From Lingula anatina (taxonomy: Eukaryota; Brachiopoda; Lingulata; Lingulida; Lingulidae), in contig NW_019775389.1 in assembly GCF_001039355.2 (NCBI RefSeq), forward strand, positions 256,380 through 320,379: DNA of 64,000 bases, read 5' to 3'. Positions 12,144 through 23,010 of the stretch are shown piece after piece; within the stretch, counting starts at the first letter, position 1; every line of letters starts with the position of its first letter. A model generated the notes under the pieces. That model searched no databases, was not told where the DNA came from, and worked only from the letters and a program-made list of their open reading frames with translations. The translations under genes were made by a program, and so were the position numbers.

Positions 12144-15100
12144 AGATATATATCATATAGAATGTTCCCGACCTTACTTCACCTGTATGTCGTTACCTAG
12201 TTATCAAACAATTTCCAATTATTTCCGCCACCGGTGCATTCATATTGTGTATTAAACCAACTCTATAACACTTTGATTTACGTCACAACCGACCGTAGAA
12301 CCAAACATACTCAAATTTCAGCACTAACGTTAAGACGCATCAAGATTTCAAGTCAGCCAGTTTTACGCTAAGGCATCTGGGCTCTGTTCGCGACCCAATA
12401 TTTATACTTTGTGGGCAGCCCTGGCTACTGCTGAGCTGGCGACTTCAATTACTCACCGTCCTGTAGTCTGTCACACTGTATAGCTCTACATATCGCGTGG
12501 ACAGGGCACTGTTATAGGTGGGGATGGCGCGTTTCTGTGGAAAAATAGAAGAAGAAATTAATTTTAAAGAGATATTAGTACGACAGTCAGTAAAGGAAAA
12601 TACAGTGTAGTATTACAGATGAGAAATAGCAGGATACAGAGCATGACATTCATTTAACATCAGTATACTAGTAGAAAAAGTAAACCTTACTATGTTGTCC
12701 TTTTGTTTTATCTATAACAATTCATGTCAATATCTACTTCACAAAAATCTTTCCTAAAAACCATACAAGATATTTTAGTTCAATTATCTGTGACCCATAG
12801 ACACAGTACATATTCAAGTGCAAGTTTACCTTGCGGGACTTGGCTTCTGTTGGCTCCTTTAATATCGTGTGGTCCATCTTTATTGTTGAATTGTGCCCTG
12901 AATGATATATGGATGATTCAGACAAAGATGATATAAACAGTGAATTATATAATGTTATGTATGTATATATGTAAAATTGAGCATCCATTAACTCCTTCAG
13001 CCAAAATTAAGTCACTCAGCAATGAAAAATATGTTATTTTACCAAAATATTTGTTTAAATTTACTTGTAAAAAGAGGCAGATTTCTTTAAAACATTGTCA
13101 TAAGAATGGTTTTCTAGTTATTACCGCATCTCATTTCCTTTGGCTGGTTCTTGATGTCCGACTTCCTATAGACCACGTGGTTCTGGGGCGTGTCTCGCTG
13201 TCAAAGGAGGGAGACCACAGATATAAATTAGTTTAAACAATGCCAATCTATTTCCAATTTCTAGGTATTTTTATTATCATAATATTAACTACAATTTATA
13301 CTCCAGTGCATATTGGCGAAAGTATACAGTTGGCGGATATATACACAACAAGATAACACTAGAATACAGGGAACAGTTAACGCCTACGTTATCTGATAGG
13401 TTGTATTAATCAGTTGTGCTTTAGTATATAAACGAGTCCAGCCAAATGCATATGTCCAACTGGTACGCTATAACTGATATGTACTATATCTATGTGGATC
13501 AGTAGCCTTTGGACAGTAATGAGGCAAACTTCCTCCTGTTAATAGTCTAAACCCAGACCAGTTACCCTAGACCAGTGTCATAAACTAAAAAGTTTTCTTC
13601 ATCAACCTGACCCTACATGTATGTACTTACGTCGTCATGGATGTGTGGCTCGATATAATGGATTTCGTCACCGTCATGAATCATTCCACTACAAGAAAAA
13701 GTCACGAATGAAATGAATGAATGAATAAAAATAATAATAATAATCAAGAGTATTGCGTTTCTTTGATGTTATCATACTGTCTTCTAAAAAAATTGTAAAG
13801 TACGATTTAAACCAACTTTTGAACATCTACTCACTTTATTCCGCGGCACGTATGGACTACAACGTTGGACTCGTCAATACCGCGAATTTTACCATGGTAG
13901 TAGCATCTTTCCGGGTGAAGCTGGAATGTCATGTACTCATTATAATAATGTTACGTTAATACAGTAATAGCGTATTCATATTGTGTCCTATTCATATACA
14001 CTCATCACATGTAAATGATCGCGATTTGCTGCTAGAAGTAATGGAATCTCTCACCTGGTTACAGAAGATAAAATACCAATCTATAGAACAGTATCGAAAG
14101 TAATTCTAAAGTTTACATGCACCTCAGAAATTACTTTGTGATTCAAAATTGATTTTAAACTTCTAGTCGGAAGGTGGACAGTCTATTAAAATCATGATAG
14201 TGAAGGTTTACAAATACGTATGGCAAATTGACTTCACCTTCTTTGTCCTTCGTTGACCTTCATTGTCAAAGGTTACTTCTATAAACCGATCAGAAAGAAG
14301 GCCGCTAAAAATGAAACAAAATAAATTAGATTTAAACTATGATTAAAACGTCACTCTATTGGAGTCATCATATCACGTCATCAAACCGTCAAACGCATCA
14401 TCAAACCATCAGGCCTAATGTTAGAAGATCCGTTGTTTTATGGCATAAACGGGAAATTATTTGTTATTCTTAACAATACCACCATTATACTCAGTTACAC
14501 AACCTGTATCAAATTAATGAACTGGGTTAAGGACATTTTCTTTCTATTGTTATATTTTTATGCTGAGATTCCGATTTCTTTAATTTTGTATTTACACATG
14601 TATTGCTATCACTATTTGCTCATTTATTTACATTTTGGGGTCTGTTTAATTTGAACTTGACATGTTTATTTTATCTCTTATAAAGAATTACTCACGTATT
14701 CAACTCCAGATCGATTACAAAATCTCGCTCAGGAGTTCTGATGGAAAACGACGGCTGTGATAAATGAAAAACCTGAAAGATGAATACGCTGTCTTGAGAA
14801 AATTGACTTCATCCATGATCAATAATCTCAAAATAATAACTATTATTATTATTATTATTTTATTTTTATTATTATTATTATTATTATTATTTTGAAACTA
14901 TACCACACTATCACGTGAAACCTCGGGGGAAATCTAGACATTATTGACTGACGCTGCCATGTTCGCACTGTCCTATTACTCGTGAACAGTCATTCAATTA
15001 ATTCAATATTTTATGAGGACCATTGATTGGTGGATATAAGGAGCCATGATTAGCGTTGATGCAAACATGATGTTCTCTTTAATTGTGCACTTAGTTTGGG

Positions 15101-15577
15101 ATGATTTAATATTATAACGTAACGGCCTAGCACCTTAAATCGATCGTCAATTTACAGAAAAGTCTCACAGGTGAGAGCAGGTGAGAAAACAGATACAGAT
15201 GCCACTGCATTTACTTGTTCCACACTTAGTAAATCACTGACGTAGTTCACATTCTATATCCCTGCGTATTACGTCACTGAAGAATGTGGACTACGTCTGT
15301 GACGTAATACGCAGGGGTACCTTGTCGTGTGTCCGGGTTGACAGGTCCCGCTTCCTCCTGTTCCCTTCCAGTCGGATAGGCTGGACGATGTGGTAGGCAT
15401 GGAGGTGGCCGTAAGGGTCCTCGGATTTGGAAGACACTAAAGAAAAAGTGTTTATTATAATTAAAATGATTTACTTTCTTTGTCAGAATAGAAAATATAT
15501 GAAAATCACATTTTGGATCACATCGAGAAGTTCTTTACCGTACATGCAGTATTGGAGTGCGCATTTGCCAAAAATAT

Positions 15578-15663
<86 letters not shown>

Positions 15664-15892
15664 CCAGACATACATACATACAATGATACTATACCATTCG
15701 TTGAACTATCAAAATACCAATTTTGAAATCTATACGAGTCTAGATAACAATTCTGATATCATATTTGATAACAATTAATCTTATCAAATCGAATCCAAGA
15801 TACGTTCATCTCTTACCATCAACTTTGACAATATCAGAGGCCGTCGTGAAAGACAGCGTCAACAGCACGCACAAAAGTGACAACATGTCCAT
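4747..15892 (-). CDS. ADAM metalloprotease with C-terminal Ly6/uPAR domain and GPI signal
   Basis: A complete model of 26 coding exons, 816 aa: 15817-15892, 15321-15436, 14696-14772, 14238-14304, 13835-13920, 13631-13688, 13125-13197, 12830-12897, 12457-12534, 12003-12074, 11604-11776, 11303-11387, 10821-10902, 10340-10391, 9974-10130, 9627-9722, 9223-9303, 8768-8818, 8335-8398, 7420-7528, 7049-7180, 6685-6763, 6199-6291, 5666-5741, 5337-5449, 4747-4983. Domains: signal peptide 1-19, prodomain with cysteine switch MRCG (C184), furin site RKKR 206-209, metalloprotease 210 to about 410, disintegrin from about 421, ADAM cysteine-rich, EGF-like about 676-701, Ly6/uPAR about 702-790, GPI signal to 816. 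All junction phases agree. A zinc protease expected at the cell surface; it probably sheds or trims membrane or matrix proteins (inference). An earlier RRKR (52-55) may be a second proprotein-convertase site. Confidence 0.93.
5484..5521. repeat. (TTTA)n microsatellite
   Basis: About nine perfect ATTT/TTTA units in ADAM intron 24, 34 nt upstream of the exon 25 acceptor on the transcribed strand. Confidence 0.9.
7646..7981. mobile_element. MITE with perfect 19-bp inverted ends and TTAA flanks
   Basis: AGGGATAATAACTCTTCGT at 7646-7664 has its exact reverse complement at 7963-7981, and TTAA flanks both ends (7642-7645, 7982-7985). The target could be TTAA (piggyBac-like) or TA (Tc1/mariner-like) with slightly longer ends. 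A perfect 28-bp palindrome lies at 7813-7840, at its centre. It sits in ADAM intron 19 and encodes no transposase. Confidence 0.85.
8112..8323. mobile_element. PIF/Harbinger-like MITE with TAA target duplication
   Basis: Inverted ends at about 8114-8144 and 8290-8320 match with a few mismatches. TAA lies at both flanks (8109-8111, 8324-8326), the 3-bp target size typical of PIF/Harbinger elements. The right edge is 8 nt from the 5' splice site of ADAM exon 19 (exon end 8335). It is nonautonomous. Confidence 0.75.
9223..10130 (-). other. Disintegrin domain exons (15-17)
   Basis: Exon 15 ends the catalytic domain and starts the disintegrin with CGNGIKEEGEECDCG. Exon 16 carries CCETTGCKL and CSNCQ, and exon 17 the loop ECDIAESCNG (E486-C487-D488). 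The loop is ECD rather than RGD, the common ADAM form, so classical RGD-type integrin binding is not expected. Confidence 0.88.
10283..10328. repeat. (GT)n microsatellite
   Basis: An imperfect GT run in ADAM intron 14, ending about 12 nt from the exon 14 donor; the transcript reads it as (CA)n. Confidence 0.9.
10530..10561. repeat. (ATT)n microsatellite
   Basis: A pure trinucleotide run in ADAM intron 13. The poly-Ile/Tyr open frames across it are artefacts. Confidence 0.9.
11238..11273. repeat. (ATT)n microsatellite
   Basis: A trinucleotide run in ADAM intron 12, about 30 nt past the exon 12 donor. Confidence 0.9.
12102..12140. repeat. (CT)n microsatellite at an acceptor
   Basis: A perfect CT run in ADAM intron 9, about 28 nt upstream of the exon 10 acceptor (exon start 12074). 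It is read as (GA)n in the transcript, so it gives no polypyrimidine tract. Confidence 0.9.
14837..14892. repeat. (ATT)n microsatellite
   Basis: An interrupted trinucleotide run in ADAM intron 2. Confidence 0.9.
15234..15316. repeat. Interleaved inverted repeats next to the ADAM exon 2 donor
   Basis: Segment A (234-255 of 15 kb) pairs with A' (281-302) at 20 of 22 positions. Segment B (15260-15280) pairs with B' (15296-15316) at 20 of 21. The order A-B-A'-B' is crossed rather than nested. Exon 2 ends at 15321, so in the pre-mRNA B' begins 5 nt after the splice junction. Confidence 0.8.
15578..15661. repeat. Compound (CT)n(CA)n microsatellite
   Basis: A CT block passes directly into a CA block in ADAM intron 1. 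The same compound structure recurs at 17955-18050 and, as CT then GT, at 60558-60638. Confidence 0.92.
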
Positions 15893-16600
15893 TTTGGCGT
15901 CTCTGTATATTTGTCCCAAAGTACTGAAAAGAGAGGTATAGTAAGTCGCTTTCGAAGGGTGTATAATGGACACATTGTCACATTGCGTAAGTGGTAATTG
16001 ATCCATATTCAACAACGTAGACTAACGCCCTCAAATGAAAGAAACAAAACGAGATTTTAAAAAAGTCCATCTGAGAGGCGGGACCGGAGGAAAGGAATAG
16101 AAAACATTAAACTTTTGATTATTTAAATATATCACAACATTAACTACAATTTTGGAGATTTATACGTGTAAGTGATGATTAATGGAAGTGGTGTCTTTGA
16201 GCTAAATTTCGTTCAAAATCTTAGTCATTAAAGTTAATATCGAAGATCAGTTGGATGTGGTTAAGTGCCTGATTTCGACAGCATCACAAAACCGTACATT
16301 GATTAAAAATTGGGTCTTACCTCGTATTTAAGCGTATCAAACATTCACCACCAAATGCGTTAAGGTTAAAATGAAACGCCCTTCAATGCTATATTGGCAC
16401 AGTTAACTCTTAATCAGACACTGCTTCGATAACCGATATGATGCCATAAACATGAGACTGACTTTTCAATTAATATAAAGGTGAATCACTGTGGAGATAC
16501 AGATACTGTTACTGTCGCATGAACTGTATATAAAGCTGATTCAGGCGACATGACTTCACCCCGAGGGTGAGGCTGAAAGGGGACCGATATGGTCCGCTGA
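15893..16600 (-). promoter_or_regulatory. Probable 5' noncoding exons and promoter side of the ADAM gene
   Basis: A 3' splice site (cttttcag) precedes base 15923, so the first coding exon has a short 5' UTR and an upstream noncoding exon is expected. A fair donor (GAG|gtaaga) at 16321/16320 could end it. A TATATA string at 16527-16532 lies a plausible distance upstream. These are weak single-motif signals. Confidence 0.3.
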
Positions 16601-17954
16601 TAAAGTGGCGCAGTTCAGGTCAACCTTGTGACGATCAGGGTGAGGGGGGAATGACTGTGTCACACCGTGAAAGATTCGTGACAACCGGTGGCTAGGTCTG
16701 TTAAAGATCTTTTCAAATGGCTAGGTGCGCGATAAATCTCTGTCCTGATGTTAATTTACAAGACTGTTCGATGTCAGAAGTGGGCGGCTACTTGACGTAC
16801 GCGTACTCCGAGGTATGAATGACATTGCGGAATATTTTACTGCCTTGTTGTCCTCTCAGGGACAGCGTTGGTAATACCTTTAAAAGGTTGAGGTTTTCTT
16901 CACTGCGATCGTAGATTTTTTTCAATACAATTATGTGGGTTACTGATTTAAATAAAAAAGGAGAAGGAAAGAAAAAAAGGAAGGAAATGACGAAACTCAT
17001 TTCATCCCACGATTTCATCAGCTTGGCTGAATTGATACTTCCTTCGTATTTGGGAGAAAAAAATTCAATTATTTCAGAAAATTTATAAACTCGAACTCAC
17101 AATTTCCCCTTGGGGATGTATTAAATGTCGTGATAAATATCAAGTAAGGAGTTAACACTTTGCTTCCCCCTTTTTTCAGTAATATCCTGAACCTGCTGAC
17201 TATGAATCATCAATAGGATAATAGCAGGATCTCGACCAGATCATGGGCACCAACAACGCATGGCTGTTCCTCTATTTAGAAAGTAAAAAAACAAGCTTGA
17301 TACCCCATTACCCCGAGAGACACAATGTTTTGTTGTTAAATACACTAGCCAAGTTTGCTTTCTGTTGCTATGCACCGTTTCAAAGACTTGGCGAAAACAT
17401 TAAACAGTGATATTGTTTGTTGTTACATTGTCCCTGAGGGTTCTCGTTTTTTTAACAATGCCTAGGGTATTGTATGTTGTTGAGTCAATTAAAATTTGTG
17501 GACAAGTTACAGACCAGCTTTGAAAAGCACAGTGTATATAAAATGTGATTTTGTTTGGCTTTCTCTTAACTGAAATCTGTTGGGATGTTTTAAAGACGAT
17601 GGCAGGAAATTTCACATTTTGCAAATCATTTTAAGGATATATTCTTCAACATTTAAATGGTATGAAAGAAATGATATATGAATGTGATGTAATGATGTAA
17701 AAATGACAAAAACAGGGCTAAAATTAGCTTACAGCAAAGAAATCGAAGACTTAATGGTTCAACCTGCACACACTGTTACTTTATTCGGACGACAGTAATG
17801 TTTACCTTTGTATATTGCATAAATCATAATTTATAATAGGATAACACTGCAATGCCCACTAACGAAAATAGTGTTTTTTTTTATACCTCCGACCGAACAG
17901 ACAGGCTAGGCTGTGGTTATGGGCTAATTTGGAGACGGTCAAATACTATCCTTT

Positions 17955-17989
17955 CCTTCTCTCTTTCTCTCCTCCCCCCTCTCTCCTCC

Positions 17990-18051
<62 letters not shown>
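17955..18051. repeat. Compound (CT)n(CA)n microsatellite
   Basis: Imperfect CT/CCT block followed by a pure CA block in intergenic DNA. Confidence 0.9.
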
Positions 18052-18052
<1 letters not shown>

Positions 18053-19022
18053 CACTAATAAGAACATTAATTAAAAACAACTTCAAACAATCTCTCAAAA
18101 TATCACATCGATACCTATTACCCCAAAGCCACAACGTTGCTATGTTTGACACAGGTAGGAGTGGGACATGAAAATATCTAATATCTTTACTTCACCCTGA
18201 CGCGTGTATTGACCGGTCAAGTTATAATATATTCAGTGTGCTGTTTGTTTAGCGCAGCAACCACTTCGGATTACGTAACACCGTCCTTCGCCATCCGCGG
18301 CTACTGTGTGCGTAGTATTTTGACGAGCTATATGTACCGGTGTTTACAGTATATATCATCATAATATAATTGTCATTTTCCTCATCTTTTAAATTTGTTT
18401 CTGTATTGCAATGGCTGTTAAGGAAATCATCAAGGCAACTGCTGGTTTATTCCATATGTGCAGCTAAATGACAAAAACATCTTTTAATGGTTTTTCTACA
18501 AACATTTTGCTTAGTACACGTGTATAATTCAAGCGTACAATTGGGGGGGGGGGAGGGAGGCATTGCTATGTTGTATTTCACTGTAAACTTACAAAAGAAA
18601 CCCATGAACTAGAAGTAATCGTTATTCTAGTATACGTGCTAGTCAGTGGGAAATATCGGTGTATTATGTCTAATCTAAATCTATACCTGAAGTTAATTTT
18701 TGTCAGCATTGAAAACAGCGGAACAGTTCATTACAGAAACATATTGTCTGCCATCAAAAACGGAAATCAGAAAGTTGCCAGAAGCACATACGTACACGGC
18801 GTTCAATACTGTATTCCTGCATTACACACGATTGTATTCAGCTTCCAGGCTTCTACTGCAAAATTTCCTAATGCAATCCGTCATAAGTATTAAGTATTAG
18901 GGCTTGTTACACCACCATTTTACCAAGGATTACATGATGTCTGTTAACTGACAACATAAATATTGCAAGAGCACGAGCGCGCATGAAGACGTTTATTGGT
19001 GCGTAAAGGCACGAGTAAGTTT

Positions 19023-19078
19023 TTGTGAGTGTGTGTGTGTGTTGTGCGCGTGTGTGCGTGTGTGTGTGTGTGTGTGTT
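19023..19078. repeat. (GT)n microsatellite
   Basis: An interrupted GT/GC run in the intergenic interval; a second shorter GT run with a G tract lies at 19400-19432. Confidence 0.88.
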
Positions 19079-22000
19079 TCAGTGTGCATATACTGGAAGC
19101 TGGGGGTATTGCACACGTCTGTATAAGTGACATGGTCAGCGTATGATAGTACTGCGCCTTTGCAAACCAAGCAAGAGCATGTATAAAACGGGTATTGATT
19201 GTCTACTGGTAATATCCTCTGATGTGAATTGTGTATCATTGGCTCGATCAGCCGTTCAAATCAGACAGTAAGCCTATACCGCACCCAACCTTCTCTACAT
19301 GGAGCTACAATGCCGGGAGGGTGTGACGATTTAAACTCACTGCGTAGAACTTACATGTATATCTTATCTAAAAAATAACAAACACACTTTGATACGGGCG
19401 GTGTGTGTGTGAGTGTGTGTGGGGGGGAGGGGGTAGTAGTTTTACTCACACACTGTAAATAGCCGTGTCTAACCACAAGAACCAAGTTAGAGCCAAAATG
19501 AATCTAACTTGTGCTATGTGCTGGGCTCCATCTCAATATGATGTCCAATGCAGCACTTTTAATCTTGTCTTTTATCGCGATTTGAACTAATTTAAGTTGG
19601 ATCTCAACTTGTAAGATCTCCGTTTATACAAAATGTGCGACAGTAGCCTACAGTGTTTCAATGAGTGGGCAATTAAACGCACGGGTAGATTGACACACGC
19701 ACACGAAATTCTTGTCAGTGACATTTAAGACGTAGGCCTACCTTTACTCGGATCTGATTTCCTGCTTTCGGTCGCCGCAACTTGGACGTGTTAGAATGGA
19801 TATAAACGTATTATTAATCCTGTAGCGGCTTTAGTCGGGATCAGTTTCTAATATCTATTGTTGTCAATACATCTCTGAGTTTTGATTTGGTCGCCCCCGT
19901 GTCACTGTATATCAATGGTACCCTGTCAGTACTGACCTTGGCACATTATTAAAGTCCCGTTAACTACATGCTAATACATCGTACCACATCACTGTGCTAT
20001 TGTACTTCTATGTATATAATAAACCCTCCACAACAAATACAGTGTGTCGTGTCGGTTCAATAGCTTTGAACATATCGTATACAATTCTATTGTTTGGGGA
20101 CTGAGGTAAAGCGAAGTAATGTCAATAGGCGTCTTTTTGTATCCACAATGCCTCGCACTTTCCGATTTGTCACATATGAATTTTGTTTATGCGAAACCAT
20201 GGTGACGGTCAGGCAACATGGCGATGCCCTTGGCATCAATCGGTCGATGGAAAACCTCTGAATAGTTGTAGAGGAAATAACTTGTGTTGCTACTACATTA
20301 ATACATTGCCAAAACCCTAACATTAGCTTCTATATATATCATAACCTGCGTAGAGGTACTGTAAAATTAAAACTCTTTGTGTTTATTATATGTGTTATGA
20401 TTCAGAATATGATTCAGATAGAAAAATAATCTTTCCTATTCCATCTCTCTGATTATCCCGCATCGGTCGAAATTGTCAGGACTGTTTATGAAAAAAAATG
20501 ATACTAAATGCCACCTCATTTGTCACGCGTTCTTATTCAAATTTTTGTTTAGTGTTTTTGTTTTGAGAACATTACAGATCATTTTGTTATCAAGGAGCCG
20601 TATTCACAATTAACCAAAGCCGGTGCCAAATGCGACAGTTGAGATTGACGGGACGACCAGTGACAAAGTCGCACCTATCGCAATTCATACTATAGAATGA
20701 TAGCATTGTAATGCGACACGTTCGTAAATAGACATTTATTGACATTGCGATTGATTCAAATGGCATTTCTAAGAAATACAAATACATATGATATACGAGT
20801 GCCATATTGGCTCAATCTAAAAAGTCACTTGTTTTGTTATTTACCAAGAATTGAACCATTTATCCTCAAAGTACACTCCATCTATTTGCTTCAATTGTTA
20901 TTGCCAACAGGCAACAGAAGTGATTTTCTTGTTCAAAAAATCTGGTAAAAATGCCTTTAAGAAGAGGGTTGTTTGGCTGAAATATATACTGTCATGAAAA
21001 CCAGTTTGATCAGTAACCAACTTCATCATAAGGACAAGCTTATATATATTAATACGTTGTTATGTTATCATCTTCCAAATGCATTTCGATTAATCTCTGA
21101 CCGTACCCAAGATCACCATATGGGAGTGCCGTATTACTTATTTGAGGACAGCAAACCGCCCTTTAAAGACACGGTTGATCATCTGATAGCTTCCATAGTC
21201 ACCGAACTCTGTTACAGCTTAAAGGTGCTGTGATTAAGTATGAAGAAAGAACGTTTTTGCTTAGAGGGGGGAAACACAAAACAATACAAAATCCATCAAA
21301 ATATTTCAAACGGTCATGAATGATTAATTTACTTTTTTATAAGCTTATAAGCTGCAGCTTTCATAACCAAATTTATTCTCATAATGCTTTCTACTTTGCA
21401 TGATGATCCGCCACATGTGCTCATTACATTCTAAAGAAAAATAATCTGTTTATAGGCTGTTTATCATCACCAAAGAGTACCTTTAAGTTACCCAAAGCTC
21501 ACGATTAGGCAAAGCACAGGTGTCCATTTCTTTTCCTTCCATTTTCCTTAATGGATGTTGTGGCAGTAATGCATCACCCATAGGCGCAATGTTTGCTGAA
21601 GCTATGATGTTGCATTTGCCGCTGTGGCGTTCTTATCGCGTGATGCACGTGTTGCGCAAACAGTGAGGACAAAAAGGTTATTTGGGAACCAGGGGAAAAA
21701 CGAAAATTCTTTTAGTCGTGTAATGCTACTTCAGGACAGGGAAAAAGGTTTCCAGACAGATAAAACGTTGTTTTCAAAGGCATGCCCAGAAACAATGAGT
21801 CGTATAATTATTTTGGATATAGAACTGTTGATAGGCTCATACCCAATCTGAGTAAATCTGTTTTCCCTCTTTCCACCTCATTTGCCGCCATTCCGTGTGT
21901 GGATCGCGTAATATCCATCAAACTTTTAAAGTATTCCACATGTCTACTGCTCTCTTAGGTTCCAAATAAAACGTAACAAAATTAGGAGTAGCTCAGAAAA

Positions 22001-22088
22001 GTCTATTGATTTTATTGTTATTTTATAATCCATCCTATTCATTTATTCATCCATTCATTTATTTATTCAGTTATTTATTTATCTATTC

Positions 22089-22093
<5 letters not shown>

Positions 22094-22170
<77 letters not shown>
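22094..22170. repeat. (ATT)n microsatellite
   Basis: About 25 trinucleotide units, the longest ATT run in the window. It accounts for the poly-Ile frames on both strands. Confidence 0.92.
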
Positions 22171-22759
22171 ATATTTTCGGTTGTTTTGTAAAAAGTTAAC
22201 ATATCAAAGTGTGTACGCATATTCGTAGGTGTAAATAAATGCACATAGTGGTGCGGTTCTTCCACATTCTCTCTCTGCCGTGTCCCCACACCCACACCCA
22301 CACACCCGGTGAAGGAGAGTTCAAGCCACCCCAGGTTGCAAAAGCTATGGTAGGGTTAACTTCTTCATCGCAGGGTAATACAGCAGCTGTGTGGATAAAA
22401 GTACGACTCTGTTGCTTTTTCATGTATTTTGATGGTAAATGTCAACGAATACCGCAAGACTTATGTAAGGCCGCAAATCTTATGTAAGGCCGAATCTTTT
22501 ATTTAAAGTATGTTATCTTGTTAGTTCACTTGTTTTTAAATAAGGGGTGAAATGCACGTTAAGTTTAATTTCAGACAGTTAAGTATGATGTGGACGCCCG
22601 ATGTGAGAGTTAGGGGGTGAGCAATCAGCCTCGTGAGAAGCAATAGAGGACTCTTGTTTTACATGACGAGCTCAAGGCTCCACAAGTCAATATAAAATCC
22701 GAGCAGCGGTTGGCATTTAAAACAATATGCTGATTTCTAAGAATTTTCTCTCTTTCCAG

Positions 22760-22914
22760 ACGATAACAGTGCGCGAGCAAGTAATTTGAATGTGATAAGC
22801 GTTTATGTTCGAATCGGCATTACACTGTGGAAGGAAGAACCTCACACTCAAGGTGTCCTTGGATATGTTCTACCAAGCGTTTTAAAAGCATTTTGATTAG
22901 GAATTGTCCTCGTT
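22760..22914 (+). other. 5' UTR of the CUB membrane protein gene
   Basis: A strong acceptor (ctctctttccag) ends at 22759 and no in-frame coding precedes the ATG at 22915. This is probably the 5' part of the first coding exon, spliced to an upstream noncoding exon that I could not place. Confidence 0.5.
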
Positions 22915-22976
22915 ATGTCTCCTGCTCTTCACATATGGTGGATTGTAATTATAAATTCCGCTGTTGAGGGTAAGTT

Positions 22977-23010
<34 letters not shown>

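Larger units (their letters stand above)
10340..12534 (-). other. Reprolysin catalytic domain exons (9-14)
   Basis: Exon 13 encodes the zinc motif HEMGHNLGMTHD (357-368; catalytic Glu358; three His ligands). Exon 14 supplies the Met-turn (C382-V-M384), and exons 10-12 the upstream strands. All residues needed for zinc and catalysis are present, so the enzyme should be active, unlike the inactive members of the family. Confidence 0.92.
16600..22759. other. Gene-poor interval between divergent ADAM and CUB genes
   Basis: No exon chain, conserved domain or RNA gene is visible. Scattered open frames of 60-110 codons lack coding character and several run through microsatellites. Both neighbours have acceptor-bounded 5' UTR exons, so their noncoding first exons and promoters probably lie here. 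Notable simple repeats are given separately. Confidence 0.6.

Noticed and set aside
18636-18900. Overlapping 66-85 codon frames
   Set aside because: Two frames of one strand open together, typical of noncoding sequence; no homology recognised.
19240-19275. tRNA-like string near gttcaaatc
   Set aside because: No acceptor stem or D and anticodon arms can be drawn around it.
20087-20323. 78-codon minus-strand frame between ADAM and CUB genes
   Set aside because: No recognisable protein family and no flanking exons.
20973-21233. 86-codon open frame in the intergenic interval
   Set aside because: No domain, splice sites or codon pattern; AT-rich surroundings make frames of this size likely by chance.
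22006-22301. Poly-Ile frames on both strands
   Set aside because: Direct translation of an (ATT)n microsatellite.
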